From: Chiayiivirga flava
GTDB taxonomy: Bacteria; Pseudomonadota; Gammaproteobacteria; Xanthomonadales; Xanthomonadaceae
DNA: 64,000 nt
Direction: 5' to 3'
Assembly (NCBI RefSeq): GCF_014202825.1
Contig: NZ_JACHHP010000003.1
Span: 20,134 to 84,133, forward strand
Part shown: positions 19,441-29,632 of the stretch, piece after piece
Numbering within the stretch: the stretch's first letter is position 1
Layout of the letters: each line of letters starts with the position of its first letter
Position numbers and translations under genes: made by a program
The notes under the pieces: model-generated
Seen by the model: only the letters and a program-made list of their open reading frames with translations
The model's database searches: none
Told to the model about the DNA's origin: nothing

Positions 19441-20127
19441 TCAGTCCAGCAGCGGCGCGAGCACCGTCCACACGTGATCGAGCAGCTTGGGCTGCGACGC
19501 CGCTGTCGGGTGCAGATTGTCGGGCAGGAAGGCGTCGCGATCGGTGACCACCGGCGCCAGCAGAAACGGCAGCAGCGCGGTGTTCTGCTCGCGCGCGAGA
19601 TCGGCGTAGATCGCATCGAACGCCTGCGCATACTCCGGGCCGTAGTTCGGCGGAATGCGGATGCCGATCAGCAGCACCTGTGCGCCGGACTGCTTCGCGG
19701 CGGTGACCATGCGCTCGAGATTGGCGCGGGTGTGTTCGAGCGGCAGCCCGCGCAGCCCGTCGTTGGCGCCGAGCTCGATCGCCACCAGCGCCGGCGTGTG
19801 TTCCTTCAGCGCCGCATCGATGCGCGCGGCGCCGCCGGCCGTGGTTTCGCCGCTGATGCTCGCGTTCACCACGCGCCAGTGCGGCCGTTCGCCGGTCAGA
19901 CGCTTGTCGAGCAGCGCCACCCAGCCTTGCTCGGCCGCGAGGCCGTACGCGGCCGACAGCGAATCGCCCATCACCAGCAACGTCTTCCTCGCCTCGGGTG
20001 CGGATGCCTGCGCGACGGCGAGCGTCGAAACGAGCAGATACAGCGTCAGGACGAGGGCCGTCCGGGCCTTGCGCCAGCGGCCTGGAATCCGCATTGTCGA
20101 AACGCGTTCTGCGTCGTTGCCAGTCAT
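19441..20127 (-). CDS. tesA: GDSL esterase/thioesterase TesA
   Basis: Periplasmic multifunctional acyl-CoA thioesterase/lysophospholipase/arylesterase, 228 residues, with a signal-like segment (ALVLTLYLLVSTLAVAQASA). SGNH blocks are complete: block I MGDSLSAAYG, block II Gly in SISGETTAGG, block III GANDGLRG and block V DNLHPTA. ATG 20127 has GGAG 10 bases upstream; an alternative ATG at 20094 would leave more room for divergent promoters. It is divergent from the ybbA-ybbP pair, the same neighbourhood as in E. coli. Confidence 0.9.
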   Translation of the reverse strand: MTGNDAERVSTMRIPGRWRKARTALVLTLYLLVSTLAVAQASAPEARKTLLVMGDSLSAAYGLAAEQGWVALLDKRLTGERPHWRVVNASISGETTAGGAARIDAALKEHTPALVAIELGANDGLRGLPLEHTRANLERMVTAAKQSGAQVLLIGIRIPPNYGPEYAQAFDAIYADLAREQNTALLPFLLAPVVTDRDAFLPDNLHPTAASQPKLLDHVWTVLAPLLD

Positions 20128-20156
20128 CAGCCTTTCACTCCGAGGAATCCGATCCG

Positions 20157-20897
20157 ATGGACAGTCTTGCCGAAGCGCCGTCGCCGGCGCGTGTCGTTTC
20201 CGCCGCGGCAGACAGTCCGGTCCTGCATGTAGCGTCGCTGGGCAAGCGGGTCAAGCTGCCGGGCGGGGAGTTGACGATACTCGACGGCGTGGGATTCAGC
20301 ATCGGCCCCGGCGAGGCGGTGGCGATCGTCGGTGCGTCCGGCTCGGGCAAATCGACGCTGCTCTCGCTGCTGGCCGGACTGGACGTGGCCAGCGAGGGCG
20401 AGGTGCGGCTCGCCGGGCACTCGCTGGCCGCACTCGACGAGGACGGCCGCGCGCGGCTGCGCGGCGAACATGTGGGCTTCGTATTCCAGGCGTTCCAGCT
20501 GCTGCCCTCGCTGACCGCGCTGGAGAACGCGATGCTGCCGCTGGAACTGCGCGGGGTGCGCGAGGCGCAGCAGCGCGCGCGCGCGATTCTCGAGCGCGTC
20601 GGGCTCGGCGAGCGGCTCGGCCACTATCCGAAGCAGCTGTCGGGCGGCGAGCAGCAGCGCGTCGCGCTCGCGCGTGCATTCGTCACGCAGCCGGCGGTGC
20701 TGTTCGCCGACGAACCCACCGGCAATCTCGACACCGTGACCGGCAACGCCGTCATCGATCTGCTGTTCGAACTCAATGCCGTGGCGGGCACCACGTTGGT
20801 GCTGGTCACGCACGACCACGCACTCGCCGCGCGCTGCGGGCGTGTCCTGCGCATCGACGCCGGCCGCCTGGTGTCGGACACGGCGGCCACCGCATGA
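20157..20897 (+). CDS. ybbA: YbbA-type ABC transporter ATPase
   Basis: 246-residue ATPase of the MacB/LolD-like group that powers the YbbP permease. Walker A is GASGSGKST, the Q-loop is FVFQAFQLLPSLTALEN, the signature LSGGEQQRVALARA, and Walker B LFADEPTGNLD. ATG 20157 follows a GAGGA element. It overlaps ybbP by ATGA. The physiological substrate of this class is uncertain; roles in envelope lipid or peptide handling have been proposed. Confidence 0.9.
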   Translation: MDSLAEAPSPARVVSAAADSPVLHVASLGKRVKLPGGELTILDGVGFSIGPGEAVAIVGASGSGKSTLLSLLAGLDVASEGEVRLAGHSLAALDEDGRARLRGEHVGFVFQAFQLLPSLTALENAMLPLELRGVREAQQRARAILERVGLGERLGHYPKQLSGGEQQRVALARAFVTQPAVLFADEPTGNLDTVTGNAVIDLLFELNAVAGTTLVLVTHDHALAARCGRVLRIDAGRLVSDTAATA

Positions 20898-23398
20898 CCG
20901 CGTGGCGCCTGGCCTGGCGCTTCCTGCGCCGCGATCTGGCCTCGGGCGAGGTGCGCGTGCTGCTCGCCGCGCTGGTGCTCGCCGTGACCGCGGTGACTGC
21001 GGTGGGTTTCATCACCGACCGCGCCGAACGCGCGCTTGCGCTTGAGGCCAACCGCCTGCTCGGCGGCGACGCGGTGATCAGCGCGGACGAGCCGATCGGC
21101 GCCGCGCCGCGCGAGCGCGCCAGCGCACTGGGCCTCGCGCAGACCGAAACCCTGACCTTTCCGAGCATGCTGCGTGCAGGCGACACGCTGAAGCTCAGCG
21201 ACGTGCGCGCTCTCGGCGACGGCTACCCGCTGCGTGGCAGTTTCCGCATCACCGACGGCGCAGACGCACCCGAGCGCACCGCACCGTCCGGGCCCGCGCG
21301 CGGCACCGCGTGGCTCACGCGGTCGGGCGCGCAGGCGTTCGGCGTGGTGCCGGGCGACACGCTCCGGCTCGGCACCGCGCAGTTCCGCCTCGCGGCGCTC
21401 GTGATGCAGGAGCCCGACGCGGCGATGGACTATTTCAACGTGTCGCCGCGCGTGTTCATCGCGCTCGACGATGTCGCATCCACCGGCCTCGTGCAGGAGG
21501 GCAGCCGCGTCACCTATCGCCTCGTGGTGGCGGGCGACGCCGCCGCCGCACAACAGTGGACCGACGCAACACGCGACACGCTCGATCGCGGCCAGCGGCT
21601 CGAAACCATCGCCGACGCGCGGCCGGAGATCCGCCGTTCGCTAGAACGTGCCGACCGTTTTCTCGGCCTCGCCGCCCTCGTGTCCGTGGTGCTGACCGCG
21701 ATCGCGGTCGCGATGGCCGCGCGCCGCCACAGCGCACGGCACCTGGATGCCTGCGCCGTGCTGCGCTGCCTCGGCGCAAGCCAGCGCACCATCCTCGCGA
21801 TCCAGCTCGGCGAGTTGCTGCTGATCGGCATCGCCGGCTGCGCCTTGGGCGTCATCGGCGGACTGGCGCTGCAATCGTTCGTGGCCGGCTATCTCGCCGA
21901 TGTCATCGGCATGGATATTCCCGGCGCAGGGCCGCTGCCCGCGCTGCAGGGCTTCGCGGTCGGCTTCACCGTCCTGCTCGCGTTCGCCGCGCCGCCGGTG
22001 CTGGCGTTGCGCCGCGTGCCTGCGCTGCGCGTGCTGCGCCGCGATCTGGGCGCGGTCGAGCCCAGTGCCGTGGCGGCCTCGCTCGCGGGCCTTGCCGGGC
22101 TCGCCGCGCTGCTGTGGTGGAAAGCCGGCTCGGTCGAACTCGGCCTCACCATGCTGGCCGGCATCGCCGGCACCTTCGTCGTGCTCGCGGGCATCGCGTT
22201 CGGCCTCGTGCTGCTGCTGCGCCGCGTGCGCACCCGCCTGCGCGGCCCGTGGCGCTACGGTCTTGCGAACGTCAGCCGGCGCGCGGCGGTGAGCGTGGCG
22301 CAGATCGCGGCGCTCGGCCTCGGGCTCATGGCGATCCTGCTGCTGACGCTGGTGCGCAGCGATCTGCTCGGGCGCTGGCAGGAGTCGATGCCGGCCGACG
22401 CGCCGAACCGCTTCATCATCAACGTGCAGCCCGAGCAGCTGGACGGCGCGCGCGAGGTGCTGGTGCGCAACGCCGTGGCCGATCCGGCGCTGTATCCGAT
22501 GATCCGCGCGCGCCTGATCGAGGTGAACGGCGAGGCGGTGACCGGCGCGTCGTACGCCGAGCGCGGCGATCGCGCAAGACGCCTGGCCGAACGCGAATTC
22601 AATCTTTCGTCCGAGGCAACGCTGCGCGAGGCCGACAACACCCTCGTCGAAGGTGCGTGGTGGACGCCGGGCGACGGCGGCGGCGCGCGCGTGTCGGTCG
22701 AACAGTCGCTCGCCGAAAGCCTGGGCTGGAAACTCGGCGACCGGGTCGTCTGGGACATCGCCGGCAGCCGGTTCGAGGCCACGATCGCGAGTCTGCGCCG
22801 GGTCGACTGGGAAAGCTTCCGGCCCAATTTTTTCGTCGTCGCATCGCCGGGCGCGCTCGACGGCTACGCGGCGAGCTACATCACCGCGGTGCGCGTGCCG
22901 CGCGGCGACACGGCGATGACGCAGCAGCTGGTGCAGGCGTTTCCCAACGTCAGCGTCATCGACGTGGACGCGGTCATCGATCAGGTGCGCAGCACCGCCG
23001 AGCAGGTCACGGTGGCGGTCGAATACGTGTTCTATTTCACCCTCGCCGCGGGCCTGCTGGTGTTGCTCGCGGCGATCAGCGCAAGCCAGGACGAGCGCCT
23101 GCTCGAAGGCGGCGTGATGCGCGTGCTCGGCGCGCGCACGCTGCAGCTGCGGCTCGCGCACGCGTCCGAGTTCATCGCGATCGGACTGATCGCAGGCCTT
23201 GTAGCGGCGATCGCCGCCAGTGTGATCTCCGGGTCGATCGCGGTGTTCGTGTTCGAGCAGCCGTGGGCGCCGGACTGGCGCATTGCGCTGATCGGCGGCG
23301 GCATCGGTACGCTCGCGGTGACGGTGACCGGGCTGGTCGCGACGCGCCGTGTCGCGCGGATGCCGCCATCGCAGACGCTGCGCGCGCTGCAGGGCTGA
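20894..23398 (+). CDS. ybbP: YbbP-type ABC transporter permease (FtsX-like)
   Basis: 834-residue membrane protein with two FtsX-like permease modules and large periplasmic domains. Membrane segments are evident near residues 22-42 (VLLAALVLAVTAVTAVGF), in four to six helices in the middle (LVSVVLTAIAVAMAAR; GELLLIGIAGCALGVIG; LAGIAGTFVVLAGIAFGLVLLL) and in three at the C-terminus. It forms a transporter with the overlapping ybbA product. The size matches E. coli YbbP (804). Confidence 0.9.
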   Translation: MTAWRLAWRFLRRDLASGEVRVLLAALVLAVTAVTAVGFITDRAERALALEANRLLGGDAVISADEPIGAAPRERASALGLAQTETLTFPSMLRAGDTLKLSDVRALGDGYPLRGSFRITDGADAPERTAPSGPARGTAWLTRSGAQAFGVVPGDTLRLGTAQFRLAALVMQEPDAAMDYFNVSPRVFIALDDVASTGLVQEGSRVTYRLVVAGDAAAAQQWTDATRDTLDRGQRLETIADARPEIRRSLERADRFLGLAALVSVVLTAIAVAMAARRHSARHLDACAVLRCLGASQRTILAIQLGELLLIGIAGCALGVIGGLALQSFVAGYLADVIGMDIPGAGPLPALQGFAVGFTVLLAFAAPPVLALRRVPALRVLRRDLGAVEPSAVAASLAGLAGLAALLWWKAGSVELGLTMLAGIAGTFVVLAGIAFGLVLLLRRVRTRLRGPWRYGLANVSRRAAVSVAQIAALGLGLMAILLLTLVRSDLLGRWQESMPADAPNRFIINVQPEQLDGAREVLVRNAVADPALYPMIRARLIEVNGEAVTGASYAERGDRARRLAEREFNLSSEATLREADNTLVEGAWWTPGDGGGARVSVEQSLAESLGWKLGDRVVWDIAGSRFEATIASLRRVDWESFRPNFFVVASPGALDGYAASYITAVRVPRGDTAMTQQLVQAFPNVSVIDVDAVIDQVRSTAEQVTVAVEYVFYFTLAAGLLVLLAAISASQDERLLEGGVMRVLGARTLQLRLAHASEFIAIGLIAGLVAAIAASVISGSIAVFVFEQPWAPDWRIALIGGGIGTLAVTVTGLVATRRVARMPPSQTLRALQG

Positions 23399-23407
23399 GC
23401 CTGCGCG

Positions 23408-23908
23408 TCACTCGTAGCGGACCGACACCACGGTGTAGCGCCGCGTCGCCGCCGGCAGGACCACCTCGAACTCCGCGTCCACGCGCTTGCCGAGCAGGGC
23501 ACGCGCGAGTGGCGAATCGACGCTGATGCAGCCGCTGCGTGCGTCGGTTTCGTCGGGTCCGACGATGCGGTAGGACGCACTCTCGCCGCTGTCGCTTTCT
23601 TCGAGTTCGACGAAGGCGCCGAAGTAGACTGCGTCGCGATCGCTCGGCACGGTGTCGATGACCTTCAGCGTCTCCAGCCGCTTGCTGAGATAGCGGACAC
23701 GCCGATCGATCTCGCCGAGCTGCTTCTTGCGGTAGGTGTACTCGGCGTTTTCCGACCGGTCGCCCTCGGCGGCGGCGGCGGCGAGGGCCTTCACCACCTC
23801 CGGGCGTTGCTGCGTCCAGAGCCGGTTGAGCTCCTCGCGCAGGCGCTCGAACCCGGCGCGCGTGATGACGGCGGTGGAGGCGGGTGCGGGTGGGCGCCAC
23901 CGGCTCAT
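23408..23908 (-). CDS. greB: Transcript cleavage factor GreB
   Basis: 166 residues: an N-terminal coiled-coil that enters the RNA polymerase secondary channel, with tip acidic residues in the GDRSENAEY turn, then the C-terminal FKBP-like domain ([29 protein letters not shown]). GreB rescues backtracked polymerase by stimulating RNA cleavage. The basic patch and length fit GreB rather than GreA. It converges on ybbP with a 9-bp gap. Confidence 0.9.
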   Translation of the reverse strand: MSRWRPPAPASTAVITRAGFERLREELNRLWTQQRPEVVKALAAAAAEGDRSENAEYTYRKKQLGEIDRRVRYLSKRLETLKVIDTVPSDRDAVYFGAFVELEESDSGESASYRIVGPDETDARSGCISVDSPLARALLGKRVDAEFEVVLPAATRRYTVVSVRYE

Positions 23909-24058
23909 GCGCGCGGAGTGGGCGTGAAACGCTGCGGGATGGCGTGCATCGTGGGGCGGTGATCGGACGACGGGCGCGGCAGTGTACGCGCAACGGCGTC
24001 ACGTTGGCCGGCGGACGACGTCGTCGTAGACTCGCGCATTGCGTGCCGGAGACCTCCG

Positions 24059-24610
24059 ATGGTGTGGATCGCGCTTGCCGCACTCGTGCTGCTGCTCGCC
24101 GTGGGCGTGTGGATCTTCAATTCGCTGGTGCGCCTGCGCAACCAGGTGCGTGCGGCCTGGGCCGACATCGACGTGCAGTTGCTGCGGCGGCACGATCTCG
24201 TGCCGCGCCTGGTCGACGCGGCGCAGGCTTATGCCGCGCACGAGCGCGCGCTGTTCGACAGCGTGGCCGCGCTGCGCGCGCAGGCCATCGCGACCACCAG
24301 CCCCGCGCGCCTGGCCGAGCTCGAAGCGCAGCTCGAGCGCTCGCTGCTGCAGGTGTTTGCACTGCAGGAGGCGTATCCGGCGCTGAAGGCGAGCGAGAAC
24401 TTCCTGCAGCTGCAGCGCGACCTGGTGGAGGTGGAAGACCATCTGCAGTACGCACGCCGCTTCTACAATGGCGCCGTGCGCGACTACAACGACGCGGTGC
24501 AGCGCGTGCCCGCCGTGTTCATCGCCCGGCCGCTCGGCTTCACCGATGCGGAGTTCTTCATGGCCGATGCGGCGGCACGCATCGCGCCCGTCGTGGAGGT
24601 GACGCCGTGA
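24059..24610 (+). CDS. LemA family protein
   Basis: 183 residues: one N-terminal membrane helix ([20 protein letters not shown]), then an all-helical LemA domain with [29 protein letters not shown] and the conserved F-Y-N-xx-V-R-D-Y-N segment, here [16 protein letters not shown]. The function is unknown. A GGAG Shine-Dalgarno lies 7 bases before ATG 24059. The GTGA overlap with the DUF2207 gene matches the widespread LemA-DUF2207 pairing, so the two probably form one membrane complex. Confidence 0.9.
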   Translation: MVWIALAALVLLLAVGVWIFNSLVRLRNQVRAAWADIDVQLLRRHDLVPRLVDAAQAYAAHERALFDSVAALRAQAIATTSPARLAELEAQLERSLLQVFALQEAYPALKASENFLQLQRDLVEVEDHLQYARRFYNGAVRDYNDAVQRVPAVFIARPLGFTDAEFFMADAAARIAPVVEVTP

Positions 24611-26340
24611 CCGCGCATGTCCGCGCGCTGCTGTGGCTGACGCTGTTCGTTTGCGGTGGCGCGCCGGCACAGGAGCGCATCCTGTCGTTCGACAGCCATG
24701 TCCGCATGGCCGCCGACGGCAGTCTGGATGTCCGCGAAACCATCGCCGTCCGCGCCGAGGGCGACAACATCCGGCGCGGCATCTATCGGGATTTCCCGAC
24801 GCGCTACAAGGATGCGAACGGGCAGCGCTTCGTCGTCGATTTCGAGGTGCTGTCGCTGCAGCGCAACGGCGTGCCCGAGCCGTATTTCACCCAGAACCGC
24901 AGCAACGGCGTGCGGGTGAACTTCGGCGACGACGATTTCCTGCCGGTGCCGGCCGAGCACGTGTACGAACTGCGCTACCGCACCACGCGCCAGATCGGCT
25001 TCTTCGACGACCACGACGAGCTGTACTGGAACGCCACCGGCCACGGCTGGGCGTTCCCGATCGAACGCGCCAGCGCGCGCATCGACCTGCCCGTCGCGAC
25101 GGATGATCTGCGCACCGACGAATACACCGGCGCGGCCGGCAGCAGGGCCGGAGCCGCGCGCGTCGTGCGCAATGCCGACGGCGCCACGTGGACGCTGGAG
25201 CGCGCGCTGGCGCCGGGCGAGGGCATGACCGTGGTGCTCGGCTTCCCCAAGGGCATCGTCGCGCCGCCGAGCGAGGCCCAGCGCATGCGCTGGATGCTGC
25301 GCGATCTCGCCGGCCCCATCGTCATCGGCCTCGCATTCGTGCTGATGTTGCTCGGCTATATCGCCGTGTGGCTGAAGATCGGCCGCGATCCGCCGCGCGG
25401 CACCGTCGTCGCGTTGTACGACCCGCCGCCCGGGCACACGCCGGCCGGGTTGCGCTACCTGCGTCGCCAAGCGTACGACAACGTCTGCTTTTCGTCCGAC
25501 ATCGTCGCGCTCGCCGTGGCCGGCCACCTTCGCATCGAGCGCGAGGAGGGCGGTCTGCTGTCGAAGGACACGTGGACGCTCCAGCGTCGGCCCGATGCAG
25601 CGCCCGCGACGGCACTCTCGCCGCACAGGGCGCTGGCGGAGGGGCTGTTCCCCGGTCGCGGCGAAACCCTAGAGCTGAAGACCGAGAACGCCGCACGTCT
25701 TTCGGCGGCGAAGTCGAAGCACGCAAAGGCCCTGCGTGCGCAGTACGTGCCGAGCCATTTCCGCGGCAACTACGTCTGGTCGATCCTCGGCATACCGTAC
25801 GCGTTCGCAGCATTTGTCGTGGCCGCAGTGCTCTCGCGCGGCAACGACCTCGGCATCGTGCTCGCCATCCTCGGCATGCTGCTGATGCTCGTGCTGGTGG
25901 TGGTGTTCGCATTCCTGCTGCGGCGGCGCACCCCGCAGGGTCGCGCGCTGCTGGACCGGATCGAGGGCCTGCGCCTCTACCTCGGTGTGGCCGAACGCGA
26001 TGAACTGGCGCGGCTGGACGTGCCGGAACCGGCACTGGATGCCGACCGCTATCAGGCACTGCTGCCGTTCGCGCTCGCGCTCGATGTCGAAGCCGCCTGG
26101 ACCAGACGCTTTACCGCTGCGGTCGGCGCCGCCGGCGTCGAGGCCGCGGCGCGCTCCGCGCATTGGGTCGGCGGCAGCGCCTTCGCGCGCGATGGATTTG
26201 CCGGCATCGGCCACGCCCTGTCCAGCGATTTCAGCAGTCAGGTCGCGTCGGCCGCATCGCCTCCCGGCAGCAGTTCGGGCGGCGGTGGCGGCGGGTTTTC
26301 CGGCGGTGGCGGCGGTGGCGGTGGCGGCGGCGGGCGCTGA
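24607..26340 (+). CDS. DUF2207 membrane protein with glycine-rich tail
   Basis: 577 residues: a signal peptide (cleavage after GGAPA), an N-terminal beta-rich DUF2207 domain ([51 protein letters not shown]), a membrane helix near residue 245, a cytoplasmic-type domain ([17 protein letters not shown]), and two more helices near residues 395-440. It ends in a pure Gly/Ser tail of about 35 residues with two long Gly runs, a hallmark of this family. The role is unknown; it is translationally coupled to lemA. Confidence 0.88.
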   Translation: MTAHVRALLWLTLFVCGGAPAQERILSFDSHVRMAADGSLDVRETIAVRAEGDNIRRGIYRDFPTRYKDANGQRFVVDFEVLSLQRNGVPEPYFTQNRSNGVRVNFGDDDFLPVPAEHVYELRYRTTRQIGFFDDHDELYWNATGHGWAFPIERASARIDLPVATDDLRTDEYTGAAGSRAGAARVVRNADGATWTLERALAPGEGMTVVLGFPKGIVAPPSEAQRMRWMLRDLAGPIVIGLAFVLMLLGYIAVWLKIGRDPPRGTVVALYDPPPGHTPAGLRYLRRQAYDNVCFSSDIVALAVAGHLRIEREEGGLLSKDTWTLQRRPDAAPATALSPHRALAEGLFPGRGETLELKTENAARLSAAKSKHAKALRAQYVPSHFRGNYVWSILGIPYAFAAFVVAAVLSRGNDLGIVLAILGMLLMLVLVVVFAFLLRRRTPQGRALLDRIEGLRLYLGVAERDELARLDVPEPALDADRYQALLPFALALDVEAAWTRRFTAAVGAAGVEAAARSAHWVGGSAFARDGFAGIGHALSSDFSSQVASAASPPGSSSGGGGGGFSGGGGGGGGGGGR

Positions 26341-26487
26341 GCCTGCCTTGACGGCCGCCGCTTGCGCGCGTGGCATCCGATCGCGGACGCTCGCGACGGG
26401 GGATTTCGCCGACACGCACCGCGATGCTGATCCGGCCGCTGCACGACGGGTCCGTCGGCATGCTGAGGTGCTCGTTGCGACGCGCGC
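26341..26487. other. Convergent intergenic gap, nothing recognised
   Basis: 147 bases lie between the converging DUF2207 and HerA-like genes. No T-run hairpin, tRNA or repeat was recognised. The short open frames here are Arg- or Pro-rich shadows. Confidence 0.35.
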
Positions 26488-27993
26488 TCAGCGCGTCTTG
26501 AAGATGCCGCCGAGCACGCCGCGCAGGATCCGGTTGCCGAGCTTCGAGCCGACCGTGCGCGCGGTCTGCTTGGCCATCGTCTCGACCATGCCCTGGCGCC
26601 GCTTCGTGCCCCACAGCCAGTCGCGCACCTTGCCGCCGATGCCGCCGTCGTCGTCGGGCGGCGGCTGTCCCGTGGTGCCCGGTGCGGCCTGCGGTGCCGC
26701 GGCTGCGTCGCGCGCGCGGCGCTCGAGCAGCTCGTGCGCCGATTCGCGATTCACTGGCGTGTCGTACTTGGCCCCCACCGGGCTGCGCGCGCGCACCGCG
26801 GCGCGCTCCTCGGCCGTAATCGCGCCCATGCGGCTGCGCGGCGGGCAGATCAGCGTGCGCTCCACCGGCATCGGCACGCCCTTTTCCTGCAGCGTAGACA
26901 CCAGCGCCTCGCCGGTGCCGAGCTGCGAGATGGTCTGCGCCACGTCGAGCTGCGGATTGGCGACGAAGGTTTCGGCGGCCGTCTTCACCGCCTTCTGGTC
27001 GCGCGGGGTGAAGGCGCGCAGCGCGTGCTGCACGCGGTTGCCGAGCTGGCCGAGGATGTCGTCCGGCACGTCGTCCGGGAACTGCGAGCAGAAATACACG
27101 CCCACGCCCTTGGAGCGGATGATGCGCACCACCTGCTCCACGCGCTGGCGCAACGCCGGCGGCGCGTCGTCGAACAGCAGATGCGCCTCGTCGAAGCAGA
27201 ACACGAGCTTCGGTTTCTCCAGATCGCCGACCTCGGGCAGGGTCTCGAACAGCTCCGACAGCAGCCACAGCAGGAAACTCGAATACAGGCGCGGCTTGAG
27301 AATCAGCTGCTCGGCGCTGAGGATGTTGACGATGCCGCGGCCGGACAGGTCGGTGCGCATCAGATCGGTAAGCTCCAGCGCCGGCTCGCCGAAGAACGCA
27401 TCGCCGCCGTCCTGTTCCAGGCGCAGCAACGCGCGCTGGATCGCGCCGATGGACGGCGTGCTGATCAGGCCGTATTTCGTCGAGATGTCCTTGCGGTGCT
27501 CGCTCGCGAACAGCAGCAGCGCGCGCAGGTCGGCCAGATCGAGCAGCAGCCAGCCGTTGTCGTCGGCGAGCTTGAACACGATGTCGAGCACGCCGCACTG
27601 CGTGTCGTTGAGTTCGAGCATGCGCCCGAGCAGGGTCGGGCCGACCTCGGACACCGTGGCGCGCACCGGATGGCCGGCCTTGCCGTACAGATCCCAGAAC
27701 AGCACCGGGCACGCCTCGTTGGCGTAATCGGCGATGCCGATCTGCGCCACGCGCTGTTCAATCTTCTCGTTGCGCGTGCCCGGCATCGCGAGGCCGGCGA
27801 TATCGCCCTTCACATCGGCCAGGAACACCGGCACGCCGAGCCGCGAAAACCCTTCGGCCAGCACCATCAGCGACACCGACTTGCCCGTGCCGGTGGCGCC
27901 GGCCACCAGGCCGTGGCGGTTGCCGTATTTCGCGAGCAGATGCACCTGCGTACCGTCCGTCGCGGTCGACTTGCCGAGCAGGATGTCGTTCAA
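26488..27993 (-). CDS. HerA/YjgR-type ATPase (DUF853)
   Basis: 501-residue P-loop ATPase of the HerA/FtsK clade. Walker A is GATGTGKS near residue 32, Walker B is KLVFCFDEAHLLFDDAP, and the sensor region is SKGVGVYFCSQFPDDVPDD. The C-terminal 80 residues are Pro/Gly-rich with an amphipathic end (VGSKLGNRILRGVLGGIF). It matches E. coli YjgR in architecture (500 residues); the cellular function is not established. The ATG start at 27993 is supported by the family start MNDILLGKS. Confidence 0.88.
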   Translation of the reverse strand: MNDILLGKSTATDGTQVHLLAKYGNRHGLVAGATGTGKSVSLMVLAEGFSRLGVPVFLADVKGDIAGLAMPGTRNEKIEQRVAQIGIADYANEACPVLFWDLYGKAGHPVRATVSEVGPTLLGRMLELNDTQCGVLDIVFKLADDNGWLLLDLADLRALLLFASEHRKDISTKYGLISTPSIGAIQRALLRLEQDGGDAFFGEPALELTDLMRTDLSGRGIVNILSAEQLILKPRLYSSFLLWLLSELFETLPEVGDLEKPKLVFCFDEAHLLFDDAPPALRQRVEQVVRIIRSKGVGVYFCSQFPDDVPDDILGQLGNRVQHALRAFTPRDQKAVKTAAETFVANPQLDVAQTISQLGTGEALVSTLQEKGVPMPVERTLICPPRSRMGAITAEERAAVRARSPVGAKYDTPVNRESAHELLERRARDAAAAPQAAPGTTGQPPPDDDGGIGGKVRDWLWGTKRRQGMVETMAKQTARTVGSKLGNRILRGVLGGIFKTR

Positions 27994-28132
27994 GCCGCGT
28001 TCCCCGGACTGGATGAAAAAAGTATTGCCCGCGTCCCGGCCGCTGGCAAGCGCGGCGTCTGCGGCTCGGCGTGCAGGTTGCCGTGCACGCGCGCCGTGGA
28101 TAGTCTTGAGCGTTTGCTACGGAAGCATTCGC

Positions 28133-29605
28133 ATGCGTTGGACTGTATTGCTGCTGACCGCCACCCTGGTCGCGTGCGCGACGCCGAACGGCGGCGCCGG
28201 AACCGTGGCCGCGCCGGCCAGCGAGGCCACGCTCAACGCGATCTACGCGCAGATCGATGCCGCCAGCCTGCGCTTCGACGCCGCGGTAGCGCTGTACGAG
28301 GCCGGCAGCAGCGCGGCCGCGGCGGCGGAGTTCAATGCCGCGCGGCAGGATCTGCGAGGCATCGCGACACGCTGCGGCGAGGCGCCGGGCTGCGACGTGC
28401 GACGGGTGATCGCGGCGCAGGATGCGCTGCTCGAACGCCAGGCGCGCTTCCTCACCGGCGCCACCGAAGACGCCGAACCGGTGGATGACGACGCCGTCGC
28501 GACGCCCGGCGAAGGCGATTCGCCGGTGACGCAGGCGCTGCCGCAGGCAGCGCGCACGGTGGCGATGCTCAACGGCCGCGATCTTGCCAAGGTGATCGAG
28601 GTCAACGAGCCGCTCAAGGCCGCGCTCGAGGAATGGCTCACGTGGATGCGGCCGAACCTGCTCGATGCCTGGGAGAACTACCAGTTCCTGCGCCACCAGA
28701 TGTTCCCGGCCTACGAACAGGCCGGCCTGCCCGAGGCGCTGCTGTTCGGCATCCTCGCGAAGGAATCCGGCGGCAAGGTGCACGCGGTGTCGCGCGCGGG
28801 CGCGGCCGGGCCGCTGCAGTTCATGCCGCACACCGGTGCGCGCTTCGGCCTGAACCGGGGCGGCGCGTTCGATCTGCGCTTCGATCCGCGCGAATCGGCG
28901 CGCGCCAACGTCGAGTACCTCAACGAGCGCTTTGCCGATCTGAACAACAATCTGGCGCTGGCGCTGGCCGCCTACAACGGCGGCGAGGGCCGGCTGTCGC
29001 GTCTGTCGAACAAGGGCGCGAAGGATTTCTGGAGCCCGCAGGTGTTCAACGCGCTGCCGCCGGAAACGCGCGAATACGTGCCGATGGTGATGGCGGCGGC
29101 GTGGCTGTTCCTGCACCCGGAACGTTACAACCTGGATTTTCCCGTCTACGACGCACGTCCGGCGAAGCTCGCGCTCGCGGGGTCGATGTCGCTCAACGAA
29201 ATCGCGGTGTGCATGGGCCAGGACGGCAATCCGCGCGGCTGGTTCCGGCATCTGCGCAACCTCAACCCGCGCTTCGATCCGACCGTTCGCCTGCCGCCGG
29301 GCACCTCGCTGGACGTCCCGGTCGGCGCGTTGCAGGCGTTCCGACGCCACTGCGAATCCGGGCCGATGCTGACGATGAGCCGCGAGCTGCACGAGGCGCG
29401 TCCGCCGGTGGCGCCCCCGGCGTCCTCGCGTGTGGCCGCGAGCGGCGGCGGAAGCTACGTGGTGCGCAAGGGCGATTCGCTGCATTCGATCGCGCGGGAG
29501 CGCGGTTGCCAGGTCGGCGCGCTGGCGAAATCCAATGGCGTGGCGGCGCCGAAATATCTCATCCGCCCCGGACAGCGCCTGCAGTTGTCGGGGTGCCGTC
29601 GCTGA
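28133..29605 (+). CDS. MltD-like lipoprotein lytic transglycosylase with LysM
   Basis: 490 residues. A lipobox LVAC near residue 15 anchors the protein to the outer membrane. A helical N-terminal region is followed by an SLT (GH23) domain with catalytic Glu211 in GILAKESGGKVHAVSRAGAAG, then LQFMPHTGARFGL and ALAAYNGGEGRL. A LysM domain closes the protein (GSYVVRKGDSLHSIARERGCQ). This is the MltD layout with one C-terminal LysM. It cleaves glycan strands to 1,6-anhydro-MurNAc ends. ATG 28133 is preceded by a GGAAG element; the gene is divergent from the HerA-like ATPase. Confidence 0.88.
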   Translation: MRWTVLLLTATLVACATPNGGAGTVAAPASEATLNAIYAQIDAASLRFDAAVALYEAGSSAAAAAEFNAARQDLRGIATRCGEAPGCDVRRVIAAQDALLERQARFLTGATEDAEPVDDDAVATPGEGDSPVTQALPQAARTVAMLNGRDLAKVIEVNEPLKAALEEWLTWMRPNLLDAWENYQFLRHQMFPAYEQAGLPEALLFGILAKESGGKVHAVSRAGAAGPLQFMPHTGARFGLNRGGAFDLRFDPRESARANVEYLNERFADLNNNLALALAAYNGGEGRLSRLSNKGAKDFWSPQVFNALPPETREYVPMVMAAAWLFLHPERYNLDFPVYDARPAKLALAGSMSLNEIAVCMGQDGNPRGWFRHLRNLNPRFDPTVRLPPGTSLDVPVGALQAFRRHCESGPMLTMSRELHEARPPVAPPASSRVAASGGGSYVVRKGDSLHSIARERGCQVGALAKSNGVAAPKYLIRPGQRLQLSGCRR

Positions 29606-29632
29606 GCGACTGCGCGAACGCGGGATCGGCCG

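Noticed and set aside
26238..26444. Poly-Pro/Arg small open frame antisense to the Gly tail
   Set aside because: It is the complement of the glycine codon run, so proline richness is automatic.
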